Source: JBEOJY01 sp040275305
GTDB taxonomy: Bacteria; Pseudomonadota; Alphaproteobacteria; UBA9219
Direction of reading: 5' to 3'
Length of the DNA: 21,045 nt
NCBI GenBank assembly: GCA_040275305.1
Contig: JBEOJY010000054.1
Coordinates: 1 to 21,045 of the forward strand
Shown here: one piece after another, positions 7,320 to 16,000 of the stretch
Layout: each line of letters starts with the position of its first letter
Numbering within the stretch: position 1 is the stretch's first letter
Made by a program: the position numbers and the translations under genes
The notes under the pieces: generated by a model
Told to the model about the DNA's origin: nothing
What the model saw: the letters and a program-made list of their open reading frames with translations, nothing else
The model's database searches: none

Positions 7320-7348
7320 ATTTAAAATCAGGACGGGCATAGTTGGGC

Positions 7349-8539
7349 ATGGCAAGAGTCTTACAAATCATTCCTTCCTTGCATACAGGCGGCGCGGAAC
7401 AGGCTTGTTTGGATGTGGCCATGCATTTGACGGAGGTGGGAAGCGAAGCCTTTGTTGTGTCGTGCGGCGGTCCAGGCGTCGAGTTGCTGGATGAAGCGGG
7501 CGTGCGGCATATCTGTCGTCCGGTCAACAGCAAGAATCCGCTGCTCATGGTTGCCAATGCGTTGTGGTTGGCTCATTTTGCGCGCGAGAACAGAGTCAAT
7601 GTCATTCATGCGCGAAGCAGGGCGCCTGCGTGGAGCGCCTATCTGGCAAGCCTGATTGCAGGGTGCGCGTTCGTTACGACATTCCATGCCGCATATCATT
7701 TTTCTTCGGACAACACCGCCGGGCGTTGCAAGAAGCTTTATAACGGCGTGATGGCGCGGGCCGATAGGATCATCGCTATTTCCGAGTTTATCGCTTCGCA
7801 TATTCGCGAGCACTATAGCGATCTGGCGGGGGATAGATTGCGCGTGGTTCCGCGCGGGGTCGATTTCGAGGCGCTGGCGCCGGAGCGCGTGAATGAGGAG
7901 CGGCTGGAGACTTTGCGTCTTGCTTGGCGCGTGGCACCGGGGGAAACTCTCATCCTGTTGCCCGCGCGGTTGTCGCGATTAAAGGGGCATGCGGTTTTTA
8001 TCGAGGCCATGCGTCAACTTCCGGAGCGTTGCGGGCACGCGAAAGCCGTGTTGCTGGGGGGCGATCCGGGGCGTTCGCCTTATGGTCGAGAGCTCATGCG
8101 CATGATTGAGGATTTCGGGCTGCGCGATCGGGTTGTTCTGGCCGACGCTTGTTCCGATATGGCGGCGGCTTACCGTTTAGCGTCGCTTGTGGTCGCGCCA
8201 TCTGTGGCGCCTGAGGGGTTTGGCAGGGTGCCAATTGAGGCGATGGCCATGGGCGTGCCGGTGATCGCGAGTAGACTGGGCGGCTTTGCCGAGACGATCC
8301 GCGATGGCGAGACGGGATGGCTTGTTCGTCCGGATGATCCGCAGGAGCTGGCAAAATCCATCGCGCAGGTTCTTGAGATGCTTGATTCCCAACGTTCCGC
8401 TGTGGTCGAACGCGCCAAGAACGAGTCGCGCACTCATTACGACAAACGCAGGATGGTTGCGGATACGTTGGCCGTTTATGACGAAGCAATTCGCGCGCGA
8501 CGGCAGGAGACGCATGACGCGAGGGCCAAGCGCAGATGA
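7349..8539 (+). CDS. glycosyltransferase family 4, probable LPS/polysaccharide synthesis
   Basis: A GT-B fold glycosyltransferase, 396 aa. The N-terminal acceptor half starts RVLQIIPSLHTGGAEQ, with the GGAE loop typical of GT4. The C-terminal nucleotide-sugar half shows LLPARLSRLKGH and the EX7E motif in PEGFGRVPIEAMAMGVPVIAS, then GETGWLVRPDDP. It acts in the cytoplasm on an envelope glycan; sugar donor and acceptor cannot be read from sequence. The frame is open from a TTG at 7343, two codons earlier, but the ATG at 7349 is preferred; AGGA at 7330-7333 is a possible ribosome site though rather far. Its stop overlaps the next gene by ATGA, so the two are translationally coupled. Confidence 0.92.
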   Translation: MARVLQIIPSLHTGGAEQACLDVAMHLTEVGSEAFVVSCGGPGVELLDEAGVRHICRPVNSKNPLLMVANALWLAHFARENRVNVIHARSRAPAWSAYLASLIAGCAFVTTFHAAYHFSSDNTAGRCKKLYNGVMARADRIIAISEFIASHIREHYSDLAGDRLRVVPRGVDFEALAPERVNEERLETLRLAWRVAPGETLILLPARLSRLKGHAVFIEAMRQLPERCGHAKAVLLGGDPGRSPYGRELMRMIEDFGLRDRVVLADACSDMAAAYRLASLVVAPSVAPEGFGRVPIEAMAMGVPVIASRLGGFAETIRDGETGWLVRPDDPQELAKSIAQVLEMLDSQRSAVVERAKNESRTHYDKRRMVADTLAVYDEAIRARRQETHDARAKRR

Positions 8540-9516
8540 GCGCGTTGCGGCGGGACGGGCGAATCCTTGTGATCCGTCTTGGCGCATTGGGCGATCTCGT
8601 CTTGTGTTTTCAGGCATTCCATGAGATTCGCGTCGCGTTTCCTTCCGCGCGGATCGCGTTATTGACGATGCCTGCCTTCGCGGCTTTCGCGCGTTCGATG
8701 CCGTGGTTCGACGAGGTGTTGACGGATTCGCGCGCGACGTTGAGCCGATTGCGGGAATGGGTTTCGCTTGCGCGGCAGGTCTATGCGTTCAGGCCACAGC
8801 GCGTCTTCGATCTGCAAGGCAAATTCCGGCAAAGCCTTTTGTTTGGGCTGATGGGCGGATGGATGGGGTGTGGGCCGCAGTGGTCTGGCGCGGCGCGTTT
8901 TTGTTCGCATCCACGTCCATGGCCTCCGAAGCCGGGGACGCATTTTTGCGATTTTCTTTCCGCGCAATTGCGGGCGGCAGAGGTTCCGGCGGCAGGCGGA
9001 GCCGATCTTTCGTGGCTTGATGCGCCGATGGATTGTTTCCAAGCTCTTCTTCCTCAAAGGCCGTTTGCTTTGCTGATTCCCGGTTGTTCGGTAGGGCGCG
9101 AGTTCAAGCGCTGGCCTCCAAAGCGTTATGCGGCGCTGGCGAACAGGTTGTTGGCGAAGGGCATCGAGAGTATCGCGGTCGGGACTGCGGCTGAGGCGGA
9201 ATCAATCGCGGAGCTTTGCCGCAATGCGCCGCATGTTTGCGATTTTTCCGGACGGACAAGCCTGCATCAGCTTGCGGCGCTCGCGCGGCGTAGCGTCTGC
9301 GTGGTCGGCAACAATACGGGGCCGACGCACCTTGCTGCGGCTGTCGGCGCACCGACGCTCATGCTCATGTCCGAAAAATGCACGCCGTTGTGGTCGGCCC
9401 CGCGCGGGCCGTTGGCCAAGGTTCTTCAGGGGTATCCTTTGGCATCGCTCACCGAAGACGAGGTTTGGCGCAGTTTGGGCGACTTTGAGAGCGGGCGCAT
9501 CGCTTGGAGGAAATAA
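8536..9516 (+). CDS. glycosyltransferase family 9, heptosyltransferase-like
   Basis: A 326-aa GT9 protein of the ADP-heptose:LPS heptosyltransferase type. The N-terminal signature RILVIRLGALGDLVLCFQAF is followed by FPSARIALLT. In the donor half, LLIPGCSVGREFKRWPPKRYAALA is the usual P-G-(x)-W-P-Y/R-region, and VGNNTGPTHLAAAVGAPTLML is the family NDTGPMH-type motif with Asn in place of Asp. It is a cytoplasmic enzyme that probably adds a core sugar to LPS; true heptose use is unproven. Its ATG overlaps the upstream glycosyltransferase stop (ATGA, 8536-8539). It ends 10 bases from the convergent KefF-like gene. Confidence 0.92.
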   Translation: MSALRRDGRILVIRLGALGDLVLCFQAFHEIRVAFPSARIALLTMPAFAAFARSMPWFDEVLTDSRATLSRLREWVSLARQVYAFRPQRVFDLQGKFRQSLLFGLMGGWMGCGPQWSGAARFCSHPRPWPPKPGTHFCDFLSAQLRAAEVPAAGGADLSWLDAPMDCFQALLPQRPFALLIPGCSVGREFKRWPPKRYAALANRLLAKGIESIAVGTAAEAESIAELCRNAPHVCDFSGRTSLHQLAALARRSVCVVGNNTGPTHLAAAVGAPTLMLMSEKCTPLWSAPRGPLAKVLQGYPLASLTEDEVWRSLGDFESGRIAWRK

Positions 9517-9526
9517 ATGGCGCGTT

Positions 9527-10087
9527 CTACTCGAAGCTTTCGAGCAGGTTGCGATACTCAGCCGCTTTGTTACGCAGTTCTTCCTCGGTGACGTTTTTGA
9601 CTCCCGCGATGCCCTCCGGAAGCACGCTATGCGCGACGAAGGGCGGAAGCCAGATCATGCCGCATAGGTTGGCGGTTTGTTGGAAAGGGCGCAGTAGCTC
9701 GCTGATCGTGAAATTGTTGTATCCGCCTGAGCGGTAGGCGGCTTCAGGTCCGCCGGTAGTGATGGCTGTGAGCCAGCGTTTGCCGTTGAGCTTGTCGCCC
9801 TTTCCCGGAGGGTAGGCGAAACCCCGCTCCAGAACACGGTCTTCCCATTCTTTGAGAAGCGATGGCCCGCTGTACCAGTAAAAGGGGTGCTGGAAGATGA
9901 TCAAATCGTGATCAAGCAGCAGTTTTTGCTCCGCTTTCACGTCGATGGGCTTGTTCGCGTAAAGCTTGTTTACATCGCGCAGCGTGAGGTTTGGAAGGGC
10001 GCGAACCGCTTCTAGCAATGCGCGATTTCCCCGTGAGGATTCCAAATTTGGATGAAAGACGTTAAGAAGTATGCGGGGTTTTTCCAT
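9527..10087 (-). CDS. kefF: NAD(P)H oxidoreductase, KefF/MdaB-type flavoprotein
   Basis: A 186-aa flavodoxin-like fold quinone reductase similar to KefF/KefG, the ancillary subunits of glutathione-gated potassium efflux systems, and to NQO1-type reductases. Signatures are RILLNVFHPNLESSRGNRALLEA at the N-terminus (split FMN loop), FQHPFYWYSGPSLLKEWEDRVLERGFAY, and a GKRWLTAITTGGPEAAYRSGGYN loop. It reduces quinones with NAD(P)H in the cytoplasm. No KefB/KefC antiporter gene is next to it here. Its ATG lies only 5 bases after the stop of the giant coiled-coil gene, so it is probably the second gene of that transcript. AGG at 10093-10098 (read on -) is a weak ribosome site. Family firm, potassium link inferred. 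Confidence 0.88.
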   Translation of the reverse strand: MEKPRILLNVFHPNLESSRGNRALLEAVRALPNLTLRDVNKLYANKPIDVKAEQKLLLDHDLIIFQHPFYWYSGPSLLKEWEDRVLERGFAYPPGKGDKLNGKRWLTAITTGGPEAAYRSGGYNNFTISELLRPFQQTANLCGMIWLPPFVAHSVLPEGIAGVKNVTEEELRNKAAEYRNLLESFE

Positions 10088-10092
10088 GGCGC

Positions 10093-13000
10093 CTAGTTGA
10101 TTTTGTGTAGTTCGGCGGCGGCGCGTTCTTGCAGCACGTTATCGACAGTTGAGCCCATCATGTCTCCAGTTTCTGCCAATTGTTGCAAGATTAGTTGGAG
10201 CGACCCCATTAGCTCTTCGCTTTGCATCTTGAGCGAGACGCGCATGCGGTCGGTGCGTTGCTGCATTTCGTCAATAGACTTATTCATCGCTTCAACTTGC
10301 GTATGGGCGCCGGTGACGTTCGTGTCCAGCGTTTGCGTTTGGTCGGTGTAGATCTGGCCGAGGCCGCGCATGACGCCTGCGGCGGTTTGCGAGCTTGTTG
10401 TTAGGCTTTGCAGGTCGCGGTGGATTTCCGTCATGACTTCGCTTAGGCGCGAGACGGCGTGGGCGCTGACATTGGTCGTCAGGTTGCGGCTTTCTTCCAG
10501 CTTGCTCGCGACGCCATCGAGATGCGTGAGCGCGGTTTGCAGTTGTCCGACCAGGTCGCCTTCGTTGCGGCGGATACCGTCGCCCGCAAGCGCCAAGCGG
10601 TCAAGCAGCACATCAAGCTGATCCCCGAAGCCGGAAAGCAGTTTCGCCACTTCCTCGGTCGAGCTGCGCATGCGCACCGTCTTGTCCGTGAGCTGCGTCG
10701 AGGCGTCTTTGTTGGTTTGGTCGAAGCGTTGCGAAATATGTTCAATGTCGGACAGTGTCCCGGACGTCGTTGAGCGCAGGCTGTTGCTGGTGCGCTCCAA
10801 CTGCGCCGTGATTTGCATAAGGCCACGGTTGATGTCGTCGATCTGACCTTGAAGCCCCGTGCGGATGCGTTCGAACTGTTCGCGGAACTGGCCGCTGGAG
10901 CCGAGCATCTGGGCTTCGGCGCGTTGGGAGGCTTGCGACAGGGCGTCGATATGCTTGACGACGACGTCTCCCGCTTGTGCGAGGCGTTGGCTGGAGGCGT
11001 TGGCGCGTTGGTCCATCATCTCGAAGTCATGCGACAGACGTTCTGCGCTTTGCGCAGCGTCTGCGCGCAGGCGCGAGATTTGTTCTCCTGCTGCGGAGAG
11101 CTGGGTGACGCTTTCCTTGGCTTTTTCAATGATACCGTGCTGGCTTGTTGTCAGCAGTTCGGCGCCTTGCTGCATGGTGGCGGTTTGTTCGGCTAGCGAT
11201 TTGTTGAACTGGCGCACGACCTGATCGGCTTCGCCTGCCACTGCGCTGATGTGTCGCATTTCGTCAACCATGCCTTCGCGCGCCGTGGTGGTGACGGAGA
11301 TAAAGCGGTCGGCGGTTCCTACGAGCGTGCCTTCGATCTCGGCGGCGTGGGCCTTGAGCGCACGCGCGGCTTCCTCGATCTTTGTGGCTCCACGGTCCAA
11401 AGTCGTTGGTAGTTGGTCCGCTTCCTCGCGCACAAGCATGGCGGCGTGGTTAAGCGCGGATTCTGACATGGACATGTTCGCCCGCAGCGCTTCGTTTTGC
11501 GTGGCTACGCTTTGGGCAGCAGACGCTACCTGCTGGACGGATTCGAACGACACTTCTGACAGGCGCTTGAGTTCATCCTGCAACGCCGTCTTGATCTGCG
11601 CGATGCGTTGTGCGGCGCTTTCTATGACGATCTGCCCTTCCTTGTCGCTGTCGGCCATGGTTCCGCGCAGGGTGGTTAGACGACCTGTCGCAAACTCGGT
11701 GGAATCGGAGAGACGGCGCGATTGCTGTTCAGTTTCCTCGCAGGCTTCCTTGATGGTCTGGATTTGGTGACGCACGAGATTATCGACAGCTGACATTCTT
11801 GCTTCGCTGCGGTCCGCGACATCGTCCATGATCTGCGATTGCATCTGCATCGCTTCGACGCCTTTGGCTGCAATCGAGGTGAAGCGCGTGGCGGTGTCGT
11901 CTAGCGACTGAAGAGCGTCGCCGCTCTGGGTTTTTAGTTGCGTGTTGGCAGTGTCGAGGTGCCTCAGAATGCCAGAAATTTGCTCGATCACTTGGCTCGA
12001 TTCGCCTTGCAGCGTTTCGCGCAGATGACGAGACTGTTCTTGCAGGCTCGCGGTGCTCGACAGCACGTTGCGCATGCTTTGCTCGGCTTGCTGCGCGTGC
12101 GAGGTGAGCGATCCTGACTCGCTGGCGAAACCGGCGGCGGCGGTTTGAACGCTAGCCAAAGTTGTTTGCGCTTGCTGACTGATCGTTTCGATCTGGCGGG
12201 TCACTTGCTGGGCGCCATCGTTCAGCCTTGAGACGGTTCGTTCCGTGACGCTGGCTGTTTCGTCCTGAGCGAGCGTGAGGCGGCTTAACAAGCCGTTGAG
12301 AACGTCGCGTTGCGCGTCGAGCGCAATGGTGAGCGAACGTTGACGATCAGTGATTTGCTGCACGGTCGTGGACAGATCTTGGGTTTGTTGCGTAACGCCG
12401 TTGCCGAGGCTGCCCAGCGACATTTCCGTTGTGGCTGCTATGTCGCGCAGTTCCGCGCTTCCGGTCGAGATTCTGGAGAGAAGCGAACCGAGTTCGACGC
12501 GCGCGCGGTCGCTTTCGCCGTTCATGGTTTCCCGCAGCTGACGCGCCTGTTCCTGAAGCGCTGTGGTGACGGACAGCACGGCGCGCGCCTGCTGCTCGGC
12601 CTGTTGAGCGCTTTGCGAGAGCGTGCTGGTTTCGTTGACGAAGTTGGCGCTGACATTTTGCACGCCTATCAGCGCTTCTTGCGTTTGCTTCGACATGGTT
12701 TCGGCTTGTTTGCCGATCGCGTCCGCGCTTTCCGTCAGCTTCGCGGCTGCGCGTTCTGCGCCTGCGCCTGTTTCGTCCTGCGCCAGACACAGGCGGTTGA
12801 CTAGGCCTGAGAGAACCTCGCGCTGCGATTCCAGCGTGGCTGTTAGCGTGCGCTGGCGGTCGTTGATCTGCTGCATGACGGCGGAGAGGCCTTGCGTTTC
12901 CTGCATGATGTGCTCATGCATGCCGTTGAGCGAGGTTTCCGTTGTGGCACCGAGATCGCGCATGGCGGCGCTGCCGGAGGTGAGCTTGCCGATGAGGCCG

Positions 13001-16000
13001 CTTAAGAGCTCGCCGGTTCGGTCGCCTTCGCTTTGCATCGATTCGCGCAGTTGTTTGGCTTGGTCCTGAAGCGCTGAGGTGACCGACATGGCGCTGCGCG
13101 CCTGTTGTTCAGCCTGTTGCGCGTGTTGGAGCAGAAGGCCTGACTGATCGGCGAAGCCGGTCGTGGCCGCGCGCACGTTTCCAAGCGCAGTCTGAGATTG
13201 ATCCGAAAGCGCGCCGAGATTGCGCTCGATTTGCGAAATGGATTCGCCCAAACGCAGGATGGTGCGTTCGGCGACTTCCGAGGCCTGGCTGTGCGCCGCG
13301 CCCAAGCGGTCGAATAGGTCGACGAGCTGCGTGCGCTGGCTGGCGTTGACGGTTTCGAGCATCTTGTACTGTTCGGCGAGTTGTTCGCTGAGGACAGACA
13401 AGGACGCCGTTTGTTGCGTAACATTCGCTCCCAGAGACGTAAGAGAGGTTTCGGTCTTATTCGCAAGCGACAGAATTTCCTGTTGCGCTGAACCCAGACG
13501 CATGGTCGCGTTCTGAGTCATGTCGTTGAAGCGCGTGGTCGCCTGATCCGCGCTTTGGGTCGCGGCGGTCGTGGTTTGGGCGAGCGTATGGCTGACCGCT
13601 TCGACCTGCGCAACGGTTTCCGTTAATTGGCTTACGAGCCTTTGGTTCTGCTGCTCCATAGAGGCGCGGAGTTGGGTTGCCTGTTCGGAGAGGGCAGAGG
13701 CGGTGGCCGTCAACTGTCTTATATTCTGTTCGGTTTGGCGGCTGGTGTCGGTCAGCTTGCCTGCTTGTTCGCCGAAGGCCGTTCCGGCCTTCTGGATCAT
13801 GGCCACGGAGTTTTGCGCGGCATCGGTCAGGCCGTTGCTCTGGCGCATGAAGGCGGTGTTGCATTCCTCGATACGCGCGATGGTTTGTTGCACGTTGGTG
13901 TTGGCGGTTTCGTGGGTTAGCACGAATTTTTCGTTGAGCGAGGTAAGGTTCTGCAGGGCTTTGTTGGTGACGAGGCCGATTTGCGAGGCTTGAGATTCGA
14001 GCTGGGTCGTGCCAGAGCCGATCATGCCTAGTTGCTGGGCGATAGAGCCAGTCAGGCTTTCGACCTTGCTTTGGGTTTGTCCGGCGACCTGTTCGAGGCG
14101 CATGGTTCGCGCATCAAGTTCCTGCGCGGCGGCGCGGGTTGTTTCATTGTAATGCGCGGCGACGCGGTCGAGCAGCGTGTAGGCGGAGTCGGTTCTCTGG
14201 CGCAAGGCATCGCCCAGCGTCGCGAATTGCTTTTCGGCGCGGTTCAAGTCGGCACCGAGATCGTCGGCCTGTTTCTGTAAGACGGCCCTGATCTGCGACG
14301 CTTCGTTCTGAAGCGCCGTGGTGATGAGCTGCATCTTGGATCCAGACGCTTCGGCGTCCTGAAGCAGTCTCTGCGATTGCTCGCCCACTCGCGCGGCGGC
14401 CTGTTCAAGCACTTCGACGGCTTTGCCGGCTTGTCCGTCAAGACCGGATACTTCGCTATGGAGTCGGCTGGAGATCGAGGCAAACTGATCAAGAGTTTTA
14501 TGCGCGGAGGCTTCCTGTTCCGCACGGACGGCGACGAAGCGCGCGGCCAGTTGCTCGATTGAAGCCAGCGTTTCGGTTGTGATGCGCGTGAGGCCATCGC
14601 CCATGCCGCCGACCTGACCGTGGAAACTTTGGAGGCGGGAAAGCTGTTCTTGTATGCCGTCGCCGTATCGCGTGAAGGAGGAGGACCCCTTGTCCACGCT
14701 GGCATCGACCTGGCGCATGGCTTCGTTGATGGGCGGGACTGCTTCGGCTGCGAAGTTTTTGATGCGTTGTTCGGAATCCTCGATTCGTGCGGTGACTTCG
14801 CCGAGCAGCTCCATCATCTTGCCGGTCTGTTCGCGCAGGTTGTTTTCGGTGGCGCGGGCCTGTTCCTGCAACTGGAGAGCGGCTTGTTGGATTGTGGTTT
14901 CGGAGGCGCGTGCGCGGTCCGCCATATCCGCTTCCTGTTTGCCCATTGATTCGGTCGCGATACCAAGCGCGCGGACGCTGATCTGCGCGGCTTCGTTGAG
15001 GCGTCCGATAAGAAGCTCGTTGTTGTCGACGGCGGCGTGAAGATCTTTGACGAGCGTGTTGCCGACGGCTTGCGTTGCTTCGCGCGCTGACAGAAGGCGT
15101 TCGAGCACGAGTTGTAGATTTTGCATTGCGGCGCTTGCGCGATCCTGCACTTCCACACCAGTCTTGCGCGCGACATCGTGCAGCGTTTCGAACTGGCTGA
15201 TCTGCGCCACGATTTCAGAGGACATGGAGCGGATTTTGGCGCTGCTTTCCTCGGACATTCCGTGCATGCGCAGCGAGCATTCGGCGTAGCGGTTCACGGT
15301 ATCGTTGAGCTGGCTTACGACCTTGTCTGCGTCGCGTCGCGTTTCGTCATTGAAAGAGCTGAAGCGGGTTAGGCTTTCGCGCGTGCGCATGCCAAGCGAG
15401 GAGATGGACTCTTCCCATGCATCAGCGAACACTTCCGTGGTTTCGCCGATACGTTGCGCCATCGCTTCGAGGTCCATCCGGCGCTGCTTGAGGCCGCCGT
15501 CGATGTTCGCGACGCGGCTGGCAAAGTTGTCGAGAAAACCTTGCAGGTTGTTGACTTGTTGCGAGAGCTTTTCGCTGAGATTGTTAGCTTGTTCGCGGGC
15601 TAGTTGTTCGCTGGCATACAGGCGGTCGGCTACGCCGCGAATGACGGATTCGGCCTCGCTGACGCGCGAGGGCAGGGTATTGCTGAATTCGTCGAGCGCG
15701 CGCGTTTGGGTGTCCAAAGCTCCGGCGAGACGTTCGGCTTCGGAGCGCGCTCCGCCGGCGCGTTCGAGGAAGCGAGCGACGCTGAGGTCAATTTTGCTTG
15801 AGGCGACGCCGAGGGTTTCGGCTGCGTTTTCCGCAGCGGCGAGCAACGTGGATTCCTGCGCATGGGCCGTGTCGGAGAGTTTTTTACTGTCGCGCATGGC
15901 TCGATCAAGGGATTCTTCGACGCGGCTGCCGTTCTGATTCACTTCGTCTAGCAAGTCTGCCAATTTTTCATGCACATGGTCGGTTTGACGCGACAGCGAG

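Noticed and set aside
15305..15937. Long + strand frames opposite the giant gene, up to 210 codons
   Set aside because: The repeated helical protein on the - strand explains the open frames; the + frames are Arg/Ser-rich and have no family likeness.
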